Of a DNA stretch of 64,000 nt, positions 45,992 through 57,689 are shown piece by piece; position 1 is the first letter of the stretch, and every line of letters begins with the position of its first letter. Source of the stretch: Paraescarpia echinospica (lineage: Eukaryota > Annelida > Polychaeta > Sabellida > Siboglinidae); contig CM034541.1 in NCBI GenBank assembly GCA_020002185.1, positions 48,552,976 through 48,616,975 on the forward strand. Direction: 5' to 3'. The notes beneath the pieces were generated by a model. That model was not told the origin of the DNA and did not search any database. It worked only from the letters and a program-made list of their open reading frames with translations. The position numbers and the translations under genes were made by a program.

Positions 45992-47243
45992 TTGCTTCTA
46001 TTTGCTGAACTTTGGCTTCAGTAGCTAGCAACCCGCGAAGCTCTCTCGGTAGCAAAGTACATGAGGCACGCATAGCACATATCTGCTGGACATCGTCATC
46101 CTCATCACTGTCAATCAGGTCAGATACATATTCATGTATTTGTCGGCTTAATGCATCTGCATTGGCATTCAGTCGTCCTGCACGATATTCAATCGTGAAG
46201 TTAAAAAGTGCTAATTCTGCGGCCCAACGTTGTTCAACCGCTCCCAACTTGGCAGTCTGAAGGTACTTTAACGGATTGTTGTCGGTATAGATCACAAACT
46301 CTCCGCCATACAAGTATGCGCGAAACTTGGTCGTAACGGCCCATTTTAATGCAAGCATTTCGAGCTTCATGGAACTGTATTGACGCTCAGGGGGTCGTAA
46401 ACGTCGACTAGCGTATGCGATAACAACACGTCGTCCGTCCTGATCTTGCGAAATGACAGCACCAAGTCCAAGATGGCTAGCATCGGTTTCGACAACAAAC
46501 GGCCGCGTGTAGTCCGCGTATCCAAGGACAGGAGCAGTAGACAGAGCTTTCTTCAATGAATGGAAAGCTTCGTCACATTCACGATTCCATCGATCTTTGA
46601 AGGAACCCTTCATCCTTCTATGTTCTTTAATCTCTTTGTTCACACAAGTGACTAAGTCATGCAACGGACCAGCAATCTTGTTAAAGCCCTGAACATATTT
46701 CCGGTAGTAGGAAACAAATCCAAGAAATGAGCGTAGCTGTTTGAGAGTGTTTGGTAATGGCCATCTTTGGACAGCAACAATCTTCGCAGGGTCAGTTGAA
46801 ATACCGTCTGCTGATACACGATGTCCGAGGTATGTCACTTCATTTTGCAAAAAGTGACACTTGCTGGGCTTCAGCTTGAGTCCAATTTTCCGCAATCGTT
46901 GCAACACCATGTCTAAGCGTTCTATGTGACTTTCGAATGTCTCCGAAAACACAATCACGTCGTCTAAGTAACACAGTACTGTCTGGTAACACTGGTCTCC
47001 TAAGCAACGCTGCACGAGACGCTGAAATGTCGCTGGAGCGTTGCACAACCCAAAGGGCATGCGGGTATACTCGTAAATGCCCATTGGCGTGACAAAGGCT
47101 GTCTTGTCTTGACCTTTCTCGTCCATGGCAATCTGGTGGTAGCCAGAGGCTAAATCAAGGGTCGTGAACAATTTCGCGCCCTTCATAGCGTCAAACGATT
47201 CATCAATTAGTGGTAACGGGAAAGCATCCTTGTGTCTTGGCAT
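45963..47243 (-). pseudogene. pol: pol part 2: reverse transcriptase and RNase H
   Basis: 426 codons. The RT palm has first catalytic Asp in LFTTLDLASGYHQI (residue 30), RMPFGLCNAPATFQR (61-75) and the active-site YLDD (92-95), then the connection domain LRSFLGFVSYYRKYV. RNase H follows with VVETDASHLGLGAV, KLEMLALKWAV and YTDNNPL supplying the acidic catalytic residues, ending with NANADALSRQ. All key residues are present. It is out of frame with part 1 (shift near 47235) and with integrase (shift near 45975). Apart from the shifts the segment is free of stops. Confidence 0.95.
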
Positions 47244-48480
47244 TCAGCTGACGATAGTCAACGCACATGCGCAAACTGCCATCTTTCTTGCGAACAAGAA
47301 CAATCGGAGAAGCCCAAGCAGAGTGACTTTCCGTGATAATGCCTCGACTCAACAACTCCTTGATATGGTCTTTCACCTCTTGATACTGGGTAGGAGGTAT
47401 TCTCCTGAACTGTTGCCTCACGGGTTCATCAGTGACAGTCCTGATCGAGTGTCTCGCCATGTCCGTTTAGCCACAATCATCATCGTTTCGTGCAAAAGCA
47501 TCTGCATTTTGACAGATCAACTCTTGTAAGCGGTCTACTTGTTCGCGGGTACACTGAGATCCAACATCAAGTACACTCGTGAGTCCCTCGAATGTTCCGA
47601 CTGAACGCGATTGTACGCTCTTCTTCTAAGTTACGAACTCTTCATTTTGCGAGATTCTCTGGAAACACACTCCATTGTCGTCGTTGACATTGTCAACTGT
47701 CTGGTAAACTCCAATTCTCACTCGTGGCTTCAGCCACACATCTTCGTGACTCGTGTTGACTACCTGCACGGGTACAACTCCTCGGTGCACTTTTGCTACT
47801 GTGCAGCACATGGATATTCCGGCAGGGAGGGATCCTACAATAGGCTCAACGACGACACTTGTCCCATCGGCTTGGTTCTGCAAACACGATACTACAATAG
47901 TAGCGCAAGATTCTGCTGGAACTCTCAGACTCTGTGAACCTACAACTCGTGCGAAATCTTTCCGGTTATGCCTATTCGCGTGTTCAATGGAAGCTACTAC
48001 TTCATCTACTCGGTAATTACCGGGCCTTAAAGATCCTTCTGGATGACTAAGAGAAATGTCAAATGCACCTAGGACATTCATTCCCAGTACACCCGGACAA
48101 CTTCTCTTGTATGCACGTTGTTCTGCGTCTGGGGAATCACAGACAACCAGAACACCTCTTGCGGGAATGGTCTGTCCCAAAGCCGTCACATCTAACTCTA
48201 CATATCCAACGTATGGTATATCTAATCCGTTGGCTGCGGTCAATTTTAGCCAACCACACGACTCCAACTCTCGATTGTTTCGAGCGATATACTCGCGGAA
48301 GAAAGACTCTGTCACAGTACTCACTTGGGAACCTGTGTCAACTAGACAAGTAACTTCAACATCTCCCATTTTTACGGTTACTATGGGGCATGTCCCTACT
48401 GTAGCATCAGTAGGTGCAACAGTGTGTGAGCCTAACCGCAACAACTCCACAACCCGACTCGCAGCAGTGAGTGCATCTAG
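47203..48480 (-). pseudogene. pol: pol part 1: aspartic protease and RT N-terminus
   Basis: Frame continuous with the -1 frameshift product. The retropepsin domain has catalytic VDTGS within CLVDTGSQVSTV (near 48325-48345) and downstream hydrophobic VLGMNVL (near 48065), typical of a retroelement protease. A linker follows, then the RT fingers: [37 protein letters not shown] and [18 protein letters not shown], to about 47245. Two in-frame stops interrupt it: TAG at about 47626 and TAA at about 47470. The frame is lost by a shift near 47235 into the next segment. Confidence 0.92.
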
Positions 48481-49642
48481 TTTAAAGAGTCTTCGCTCTG
48501 TGGATCACCAGAACGAAAATTTCTGGAACACGTATCCATGTTCGGTCTACCTCTCGGCGGACGCGTTTGGGGCTGTCGCCAAGGTTGACCGGAGTGTGTC
48601 ACGCCACAGCAGTGCCTTCCCAAATGTCCAACTTTCTCACGTTTATAGCAAATGGCACGACCATCTTCTGTGAACTGCAACGACCGCTGTGCCTGCCTGG
48701 ATCGCTGTGCTGCTGCGGACTGTCGTCCTTTCGACGTACTATTCGCGGCTTCTTCCATCTTACGAACACGTTCAGACAAAGCGCCCAAGACTCGCGTTTG
48801 GTCCTCTAGTGTCGAAAGTACCTTTTGTATAGTACTGTTGGTGGCTTCCGTATTGATTTCATTCGTTGCCAGTGCTAAGTGACTAGCGAACTCGGTGGTA
48901 ATAGTTGACGTTGCGGCTAATTCTCGGTTACCGGCAACATGACGTCTCACTGAGGGTGGCCGCTCTTCCTCTTCAGACCACATGATTGCTTCCTCTCGCA
49001 GTTCGACAGAAGCCATGTCTGGACGAAGCCTAAGCTGCTGCTTCACTTCTCTGCGCATGACGCGATCCTTCAAACCTTCTGCAAAATGTTCAGCCAAGAT
49101 GCGGTCTGGATCGTTGACGGAACGCGAATCTTTTTACGTGTCAGCGTCTCGAGAAGCCCTTGCAATGCAGCTGCAAAGCTGCGAATGGATTCGCCTTCCA
49201 ACTGTTTCCTCATGTAGAACAGCTCCTGTAGTTGCGACACGGACCATTTCTCGCCAAAAACTTCCAAGAGAATTTCGAGTACTCGTCTGGGAGTCATTGC
49301 GTCTTCCTTGGGCCAATAGCGTATATCGTGTATTGCATCACCCTCAAGGTGCGAGACGATTAGATCACACTTCTCATCGTTGGACAACTCACGAGCTCGG
49401 AAGAGACTCTCAATATCCTCCACAAACTCCTGTACTGTCAACTCGCCATCCTTCCCACTAAAAGAACGGATCTTCCTCTCCCTCGGTACGTATAACACCT
49501 GAGTTACAGGTCGTGAATTCGATGCAAGTTGCAGTCGCACAAGTTGGTCCTGCAAAGCAGTGATCTGATCTTGGAGACCATCAGCAGGTTGGACAACATT
49601 TGGAGAGTCCCCAGACTCCATAGTGGTGGCTCTGCCGTGCAC
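48477..49642 (-). pseudogene. gag: gag (capsid-nucleocapsid), frameshifted
   Basis: Two frames joined by a one-base shift near 49105-49130: 190 codons from the ATG at 49642, then a 207-codon frame ending at 48477. The first part has the Gag capsid hallmarks: VRKIRSF-type entry (here RERKIRSFSGKDGELTVQEF), then DLIVSHLEGDAIHDIRYW, and a helical region ending before the break. The second part continues the capsid helices. It ends in a basic region with one zinc knuckle spaced C-x2-C-x4-H-x4-C (residues 150, 153, 158 and 163 of the second frame). Position 153 is Arg, not Cys, so the knuckle is defective. The role is virus-like particle assembly and RNA binding. The stop codon TAG at 48477-48479 directly follows the frameshift heptamer. 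Confidence 0.93.
48480..48486 (-). promoter_or_regulatory. -1 ribosomal frameshift heptamer T TTA AAC
   Basis: On the minus strand gag reads TCT TTA AAC TAG, and the heptamer TTTAAAC is in the exact phase (X XXY YYZ) required for -1 slippage. After slippage translation continues CTA GAT GCA into the pol frame, which is open through protease. Pol has no upstream ATG in this frame; its frame is entered only here. Confidence 0.88.
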
Positions 49643-49777
49643 GGTTCACGGTGCAGGAAGGACATATATATTTTGGTCAGTTATCAAACGTCTCTCCCTT
49701 GACGCATGCAGGAAGATCATTGTTTCCGATCCGGTCGTCGCGCGTCTGTTGTCTCTTGTTCGTAGTATCGAGGATGC

Positions 49778-49791
49778 CACTTCTGACACCA
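49778..49791 (-). promoter_or_regulatory. Primer binding site
   Basis: Three bases after the 5' LTR the minus strand reads TGGTGTCAGAAGTGG, complementary to a tRNA 3' end terminating in CCA. From general knowledge this resembles a leucine tRNA acceptor; the identity needs checking against this species' tRNAs. Confidence 0.75.
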
Positions 49792-49794
49792 AAA

Positions 49795-50740
49795 TGTTCT
49801 AGTGCACCAAACTTCTCAAATGTCAACTGCACTAATGTGGAATCAAATCCCTTTATTGAGGTTCGTTCACCAAGTTTGGTGTTACATTTTCAATTCAATA
49901 CGAACAAAGAGACGGCAGAGGCGAGTCATCTGCCAACACAAACAATAATACTAATGTCAGCACAATCGTTTTAAAAGTAAGTAAAACACAACCATCGTCC
50001 CAGTGAACTGTATCGCATCTAGGCACAAAGTAAGGGAGCAGAACCATCACCATATCTTCAGAGAAAGAAGACAAGTGTCAGTCTTACAACAAAGGACACA
50101 ATGATCGTAAGACACGTCTGTAAATGTTTCCATATTTCTAAAGTAAGAAATATGTCAGTATTCTACCAAACATATTGCGATTGCAAATAATTGAGCACTG
50201 CATTGGCAACGGAGCAGCTTATATTAAACTGTCATGATATCAGTTGTACATACTACACACAGTATCAACAATGATTACAAAAGATAAACAGCCTGCCAGT
50301 GTGATCTAACAATTTACAGATATAATAATGTCTATGTATGAAAATGGAATTAATGCAACTTGTCACAATCCCAACTATTTCCCTACACACAAGTCACAAA
50401 CATTTGTTTATGAGAAACACAACATCTATAGTGAAATCGAATCACCACTCTTAATAATAACAACGCAACATTTAGGTCGAATAATATCAATAAATGACTA
50501 GTACGTGCACAACATCAGTTGTAATATTGTTGTTTAGGTAACCATCCCGGTCCACACCCGTTAAGTTATAAATCATCCCAACAAATAAAAATGTTCTCAC
50601 GACACACAACCTCGTGGCAAGGACCTTTTCATCGCGCTGCAGAAACGGTGTCGCACCGTAATTAAGCGCCGCTAAAAGAAACTGCAAAGAACGGGGTCAA
50701 ACTGAAATTGCGCCACTAAGAGAAAGAACGCCCTAGTACA
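49795..50740 (-). repeat. 5' LTR
   Basis: 946 bp, same ends as the 3' LTR. It is longer by a 17-bp stretch near 50590-50606 (ATGTTCTCACGACAC). Confidence 0.95.
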
Positions 50741-50890
50741 TTTATACATTTGATATATAAATATATATATACATATGTATATATATACACATACATACAC
50801 ACATACACACATACACACGCACACGCACACGCACACGCACACGCACACGCACACGCACACGCACACGCATACGCACACGTACACACGTTG
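50741..50890. repeat. TA-rich stretch and (CACACG)n microsatellite
   Basis: ATATACATATGTATATA followed by CACACG/CACGCA repeats, flanking the Gypsy element on its right. Confidence 0.95.
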
Positions 50891-51269
50891 GATTTTATTA
50901 TAAAATCGTGTTATACTGTATGACGTATATCAATTATAACATGCTTGCCGTCCAATCCTATTTTAATGAACGTATTATGTTATTGAAATTGAAGTGTTTC
51001 TAGAGGGAACAGTCTGCCTATATAGCAATGTGCCGCCTTCGAAGGTGTGACCACAGGTTCGATTACAAATTAAATGAATATGACGTGTGTATCACGTGAT
51101 ACATAATCACGTCCCCGTCTGGACATGACATTCTTCGGAATTATCCGAGCTTGCTGTTCTGGGATTTTTTAGTGAGAGCTCAGCGATTTTTGTAAATATT
51201 GAACTATTGAATTCAAAAGTTGCTTCTGCTCGTTAAAAGACATTTGGGCGGTCAGTATGCTTAGTATCC
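50891..51269. other. Unassigned sequence
   Basis: No gene or known repeat recognised. Confidence 0.5.
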
Positions 51270-52248
51270 CCTACGCCACATAGTGAGAGTTAACCATTGG
51301 TTTATCCTTGCGCGTGCGTAGAACGCGAACGTTTTTTATTTTGCAACTCGTAAAATTCACGTCACCTCGACTACAGAGCCGCCATTAAGCGTTACGTTTG
51401 ACATCAATTCACTTAGTCATTGAGAATCAGGTCGCCTGGGACATCTTGTCGTACGTCCTTCCATCTCGGAACTCGCGACTGAGTATCGTTTTACAAAGAC
51501 ATGTTTACATCAGAGACATGGTCGTAGCTTAACGAAAACTGTTCCCGGTTGCAAAGCAATTATAACGACCTTCGCAATTGATTTAGGCCATCATAAATCA
51601 GCTTCGTTGGTGTAAATAATTGAGAAATACACTTAAGTGCAGACGTTTTAATAAAAGAACATACTATTGTTGAAATCGTCGAATGACTTGACGTTACCAT
51701 GTCAGTGTATTACCAATCTTTGGTAGGCCTATAACTGTTTTACTTTAAAAATAAAATTGTGTTATTTTTTTAATAAAATAGTTATAGGCCTACCAAAGAT
51801 CGGCAATACACGGATATGGTAAAGTCAAGTCATTCGACGAATTCAACAATAGTATGTTCTTTTATTAAACCGACTGCACGTAACTGTATATCTCAATTAT
51901 TCACATGCAACAGATGTGAACAACAACGAAGTTGATTTATGATGGTCTAAATCAATTGCGAAGGTCGTTATGAATGCTTTGCAACCGAGAACAGTTTTCG
52001 TTAAGCTAAGGCCATGTCTCCAATGTAAACATGTCTTTGTAAAACGACGCCCAGCCGCGAGTTACGTGAAGGAACGACGTGCGACAAGATGTCCCAGGCG
52101 ACTCGATTCTCAATGACAAAACGTAATGCTTAATAGCGGCTCTGTAGTCGAGGTGACGTGAACTTTACGAGTTGCAAAATAAAAAACGATCGCGTTCTAC
52201 GCCCGCGCAAGTATAAACAAACGGTAAACTCTCACTAGGTGGCGTAGG
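51270..52248. mobile_element. Palindromic (foldback-type) element, about 980 bp
   Basis: The termini CCTACGCCAC..TAGTGAGAG are inverted. Arms of roughly 480 bp pair around an AT-rich loop (about 51740-51780) centred near 51759. Clear pairs include AGGCCTATAACTGTTTTA/TAAAATAGTTATAGGCCT, TCGTCGAATGACTTGA-type blocks, and GGCTCTGTAGTCGAGGTGACG. Arms are perhaps 85-90% alike by eye. No coding frame and no clear target duplication. The terminus contains another CTAGGTGGCGTAG word like those in the giant palindrome. Confidence 0.88.
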
Positions 52249-52775
52249 AGACATTTCTCAGATAACGGTCATAATAACATATTATACCCCTCTAGTTTTA
52301 TCCGGAATAACAGCGTGCAAGCGCGGATAGTATATGACCGAATTTAATGCATAGTCGATTTGAGTTTTCCATAACAGTGGTCTAGTATTGCTGTAGAATT
52401 GCCACATTCGTTACAAAGTTTGAGTAATGTGTTTGTTATTGTTTTAGCGTAGCGCTAACATCTGATTTATTTTAATTCATCCTGTCTGTGAAAATTAATT
52501 AAATTTAAATAAGTTTGTGATTTTTATTTATTTTATAATACCACCGACTAATATCTGCGAACACAATTTTCGATTGATGCTTGAAATAGTTTATTTTTCT
52601 TATTACTAAATATGTGTGTTGCAATAATTGTCATTGTCATATACTAGAGAGGAACAGTATTTCAAAAGTAGCTTCAATACTTGTAAGAATGTGTATTAGA
52701 AATATTTGCAATACCTTGAATCCATCTCATATGTCATCAGACATAGAAATTTAAGGTAGTGTTTGTATGTTTGTC
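52249..52775. other. Unassigned AT-rich sequence
   Basis: No gene or known repeat recognised. Confidence 0.5.
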
Positions 52776-52885
52776 GTATAGACGAGTTTCCTGATGACGC
52801 GCGAATAAATTAATTCCACCTGCGCGAGCATACTGGCGGCAGAAACAAACAGAAACAAGGCAGTTGCGTGTTCATTTGAGTCGTC

Positions 52886-53084
52886 ATGCCATCTTCGTGT
52901 TATGCTGTCGGGTATGAGAATCGCTCAAACACACATCCACACTTATCCTTTTACAGAATACCCAAAGCCACACACCCATTTCACAAAAACAGACGTCGGT
53001 TATAACTTAATGCCACATGGAGAACCGATTTTACCAACAAACTCATCAGCAATGCAAGGTTGTGCACTGCACATTTTGTGTCAG
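52886..53084 (+). pseudogene. THAP-domain exon 1 (transposase N-terminus)
   Basis: The ATG at 52886 opens MPSSCYAVGYENR, followed by LSFYRIPKATHPF, then after a stop WRTDFTNKLISNARLCTAHF. This is the THAP pattern: N-terminal Cys (5), aromatic FYRxP, and C-x2-H (60 and 63), ending at donor TCAG/GTAAGG (53084/53085) in phase 1. Lesions: the second zinc-ligand position is Tyr10, and TAA at 53003-53005 is in frame. THAP domains bind DNA and are common in transposases. Confidence 0.82.
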
Positions 53085-53299
53085 GTAAGGGGGTTGTCGT
53101 TATTTATTGGGGGAGGGGGAAGGTGGGCAGGACTAATTAGGGAATACTTCGTCATGTGTTGCGCCTCTATGTGGCTGCACCATAACAAGCTCTTATATAT
53201 TTTGCATTTTTACCAGTTTTTAATTTCGACACGGCACTGCACTTTTTACAGTTGTTTTATGAAGGTATCAGATTGACGATGGACTGTGCTGTTTTGGGA

Positions 53300-56200
53300 A
53301 TTGTTTAGTGACTTTTTAGTATTTTAGTAATTTATACCTGTACAGTGAACTGCACAGTGAAATGCACCTGTGCTACAACATTGTTGCTGATCGACCAGGC
53401 GTGACGACAACAACAGAACCACTGCACGGCCATTCTTCACAGCATGTTCGCGTACAATCGAACTGACCTACTACGGATTGGACGCGCGATTGTAACCAGA
53501 TTTCACCTTACACTACTAGACGCTTGTGCGGCACCACTTGGACCACTTGGACTCTTGAACAATCGGCGGACTCGCAGGGGCTGTAGGGCAGGAAGATCGA
53601 AGCAAAGACCAATTACTGCGCTAAACAACCATCGCCTCCCTCCATCGTTTACCGCGAGACGTAACATCTGCATGCAGAATCTGATTCGACTTACGTTTGA
53701 CAGCCCAACTACGGCTGCGATTGGGCTGTTGAACGTAAGGTCTCTTCGCAACAAGGCAGACTTTGTCACAGACTACATACGTGAAAACGACATCGACATT
53801 CTGTGCCTAACAGAGACGTGGCTGTGCAATAATGATGAGACTTTCACTTCTGCGATGGTTCCTCACGGTTACAATTTTGAACATCTCCCGCGGAGCGATC
53901 AACGGGGTAGGGGAGTTGAGGTCTTTTTTAAGACCTCCTTCCACCTTTCTCTGTCCAGACCATGGCTCGCGGAATCTTTCGAATGTCTTGAAGTGGTGTT
54001 ACGCGGGTCGAGAGTTGCGGCAACGGCACGCATCTTTGTGATTTACCGACCACCATCTTCTGGTCGCAAGTCGAAGTCCTTTCGCCAATTCCTCGTAGAA
54101 TTCGGCGAATTTCTTGAATGCGTTTCACTTCGAAACACCGGAATCGTTATACTCGGTGATTTCAATGCTCGCTATGGAAACGATGACGACAAAGATGCAC
54201 GTGACTTAACTGCATTGCTGAACGATGTAAACCTAAAACAACATGTGACATCGACAACACACTGCCGGGGTAACATTCTCGACCTCGTTATCACCCCGGT
54301 GAATGGCTCTATTGTGTCAGACGTGTCGGTGGAGTCCTTGCTCACAGACCACTGCATCATCATGTGTAAGTTGGTTTCATCTAAGCCACGACCAGTGCGT
54401 AAGGAAGTGATTTATCGTAAATACGCTGCAATCAACATGCAGCAGTTTTCGTGCGACTTACGCGCTTCGCCATTGATTAACAACCCCGCCGACAACATTG
54501 AGAGTCTGTTTGAACAGTATAATGATGAACTTCGAACGGTAATTGACAGACATGCACCAGTCATCCAACGATTGATAAATGTGCGTCCAAGACAACCATG
54601 GCGGACTGACAAATTGCAGCTGATGAGACGGCAAGTGCAACGAACAGAGCGCAAATGGCGTCACACGCGGCTAGCTGTCCATCGTGAAATGTACACTGAC
54701 TTGCGTGACGCATTTAAGCAGAGCATCGCCACAACCAGATCTGCTGATTACTGTGATGAAATCGAAGTTACATCTCACGATACCAAAGCAATGTATCGCA
54801 TCACGAACAATCTGATGGGACGTACTCGTACGCCTGTGCTCCCCGAACGTGACGACGACCCGGATGCGCTAGCTGAGCGATTGGTCTGTTATTTCACAGA
54901 TAAGATCACTGATATCAGTACACGGCTGGTGACTGCACGCTCGCAATGCCAACTGCCCGCATTCCTACAAGATATCGAATGCCGTTTTGAAGAACCATTG
55001 CACGACTTTCAACTTGCTACAGTCACCGACATCTGCGGTCTGGTTTGAGAAGACATCCAGCAAATCTTCTTCCAGCACTGACGTCATTTCTGGAAGCATG
55101 CTTAAATCTAACATTGACATTCTTGGACCAGTGTTAACCAGCATTGTTAACATGTCCATCGTGTCAGCATCACTACCTGTCGCTATGAAACATGCCGTAG
55201 TAACACCGCTATTAAAGAGGAATGGTCTTGATCCAGAACTGTTATCGAACTATCGTCCAATATCAAATCTGTCTTTCGTATCGAAGCTCGTCGAGAGATG
55301 CATTGCAATCCAAATACGACAGCACATGGATGCGAACGGCATCTTCGATATTTTCCAAAGTGCGTACCGTCCAATGCACAGCTGTGAAACAGCCCTAGTA
55401 CGCATACAGGACGACATATTGCTTTATCTGGATAACAAGAAGAGCGTGATACTGGTGCTACTAGATCTCAGTGCCGCTTTTGATACTGTCGACCACCACC
55501 TGCTGTTCAATCAACTGCACAGAATTGGCGTGCGTGGCAACGCACTGTGCTGGTTGAAGTCGTATCTGTCACAGCGAACACAGGCAGTTAAAGTTGGCAA
55601 CATCATTTCAAGAAGTGTCGATCTAACATGTGGTGTGCCTCAGGTTAGCGTGCTCAGATCTCTTCTGTTCACGATCTACTGCCTTGGACTCAACCATGTT
55701 TTTGAACATCATCAACTACGCTATCATATGTATGGTGATGATACGCAATTATATGTGGACTTTCCCCGTGACCAGCCACTTACAATGGCCACCGATCGAA
55801 TATCTCGTTGTACCACCGATGTCCATAATCTCCTGCTTAACGAGAACAAAACCGAGGTGATCGTCATATCTGCAGTAAACAATCGGAAACTTGTTCACCC
55901 GCCTGTTGACCAAGTCATTGATGTATGTGGCTGTGCTGTTTTGCCGAAGCCGGTTATCTGCGACATCGGCGTTCTACTCGACAACACTATGTCGATGACG
56001 AATCAAGTGCGTCGTGCTTGCCAGGTGGCATATTGTCACCTCCGAAGCATCGCGTTAATTCGGAAATGTCTTACCACTAATGCCTGCAGAACCATTGTGA
56101 ACGCCTTAGTCATGTCACGTATTGATTACGGCAACGCAGTGTTATATGGTCTGCCGGAGATGCACTTGCGAAAGCTGCAGATGGTACAGAATTCCGCAGC

Positions 56201-56990
56201 ACGTCACATTACCGGGACAAGGAGGCGAGAACACATAACACCTGTTCTGTACCGTTTGCACTGGTTGCCTATACGCCAGCGGATCGAATTCAAGCTGTTA
56301 CTGCTGGTATATCGTGTAGTGCACCATCTCGGCCCTGCGTACATTTCATCGCTCGTGACATTCTACACGCCGACCAGATCACTTAGATCGGCCGAACAAG
56401 GTCTGCTGACTGTTCCGAGATATCACCTTGAACATTATGGCCGTCGTTCCTTCTCGGTGGCTGGCCCGATCCTGTGGAATGCCCTGCCTCATGCAGTCAG
56501 GCATGCAAACGTCAAATCACTATTAAAGACACACTTATATCGACAGGCCTTCAAAAAACTCTGCAGTCCGCATCAGTGACAATTGTGCAATATTGACATT
56601 CGGTTATGTACTTAGGTTGCAGTTATTTATTTATTTATTATTATTTTTTTTTAAATTAGCATATTATATGTATTTATTTTATTTTATTTAAGCACATTAT
56701 TTTGTTAGGTATTTAAACGGCTAATTCATTTAATTCATGTATAATATATACACTTGTAAATATATATATTTATTTTTATTCAGGTTTATCTAACTGACAT
56801 TTTATGTAATTTTTATATGCTACTTTTAAATCATATTCGTTTACCTTTCTATTTAATATTTCTATTTAATATGTTTTAGGTCATTTAATGTATTTTATTT
56901 ATACTCTACGATTGTCAGGGCCTTTGAGCAGATTTATCATCCGGACACACGGCGCTCTATAAATGCTTTATAATAAATCAATAATGATAA
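53300..56990 (+). mobile_element. CR1/L2-like LINE, nearly full ORF2
   Basis: It lies in the THAP intron in the same orientation. The 5' boundary is uncertain (between 53090 and 53444) and no ORF1 is seen. The 3' end is GCCTTTGAGCAG ... CGGCGCTCTATAAATGC followed by an AATAATGATAATA tail near 56970-56990. Confidence 0.9.
53444..56579 (+). pseudogene. LINE ORF2: AP endonuclease and reverse transcriptase
   Basis: Two frames, 534 and 530 codons, overlap at 54987-55048 and would join with a one-base shift near 55045. The first holds an N-terminal segment usual in CR1/L2 relatives, then the endonuclease: LLNVRSLRNKADFV, CLTETWL, IVILGDFNAR and LLTDHCI. The second holds RT: NYRPISNLSFVSKLVER, the first catalytic block LLDLSAAFDTVDHHL, YGDDTQLY as active site, and the C-terminal RLHWLPIRQRIEFKL and SFSVAGPILWNALPHAVR blocks. 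The normally invariant Gly-Ser-Leu-Gly-Pro-like stretch after GVPQ is degraded (GVPQVSVLRSLLF). Inactive but only lightly decayed. Confidence 0.93.
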
Positions 56991-56999
56991 TACTCTAAT

Positions 57000-57437
57000 T
57001 TAAAATCCACCCCACCCCAGAACTACTGTGCACTGGAATGTGACCATAGTTTGTCCATTAACATTGGTAACACGTTACTACAAATACGTTACTGTAATAT
57101 TATTGATCATTTTTTTGAAAATTGCATGACACCCCCCAAAAATTTAAAACGAAAACTGACTCCATCCTTTATTCCTCCTTCCCACGCCCACCCTTAATCA
57201 ATTATAGGTCGGACAGTTAGTTTGGCCTACATTTTCACTGACCACTGTCACGGCAAACTTTTGCTTGTTTATAATTTGATTATTTCATATTTAAAATAAT
57301 ATTATTTAATGTCAGACATAGGTGTATAGTTAAATATTTGTACAAACAATCTTGATAATTTCACTTGTTTTCTTAAATAGCATAATATTGTGCGTTAGTT
57401 TTTTGCATTGTTTCGGATTAATTTAACTATTCTTCAG
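57000..57437. other. Remaining THAP-gene intron
   Basis: AT-rich sequence between the LINE tail and exon 2, with no other feature seen. Confidence 0.6.
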
Positions 57438-57685
57438 GGAAATGCTCAATGGATTCGAACAGTTCCGACTTTGTGCCATTGGTATTTGCATATCAAGAGT
57501 AGAGCTGATGATGTCCATAAAATAAAAAGACATGGACGTGCACAAAAACGTTTAAACTGACAGAAATGGGCATCCCCACTGACCAGCCTGTAGGACCATC
57601 AGAACTGGAGAAAGAAGCAGCCGAGACCCAGATAGACTTAAGACCAGATGCAGGTCCACCTGACAGTCCAAGTATTAAGATCTTC
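57438..57685 (+). pseudogene. THAP gene exon 2
   Basis: After acceptor TTCAG (57433-57437) the sequence joins exon 1 in phase to give SGK, CSMDSNSSDFVPLVFAY, which completes the THAP domain including its C-terminal VPxxF-type motif. The frame then stops (TAG near 57500). In the neighbouring frame it continues KSRADDVHKIKRHGRAQKR, a basic stretch usual after THAP domains. A further open stretch starting MGIPTDQPVGPSELEKE runs to about 57685. The exact in-phase join across 4.3 kb shows that the LINE landed inside the intron. Confidence 0.78.
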
Positions 57686-57689
57686 TACA

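Larger units (their letters stand above)
43239..50740 (-). mobile_element. Ty3/Gypsy LTR retrotransposon, structurally complete, inactive
   Basis: Order on the minus strand: 5' LTR (50740-49795), primer site, gag, pol (protease, RT, RNase H, integrase), polypurine tract, 3' LTR (44167-43239). The pol order places it in Ty3/Gypsy (Metaviridae). There is no envelope frame. By eye the LTRs differ at roughly 17 positions plus one 17-bp indel, about 2%, so the insertion is fairly young. Yet gag and pol carry one gag frameshift, two in-frame stops and two pol frameshifts. No target duplication is visible because both flanks are TA-rich repeats (ATATA versus TTTAT). Confidence 0.97.

Noticed and set aside
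44208..49461. Plus-strand frames of 80-205 codons across the Gypsy element
   Set aside because: They are antisense shadows of gag and pol on the minus strand.
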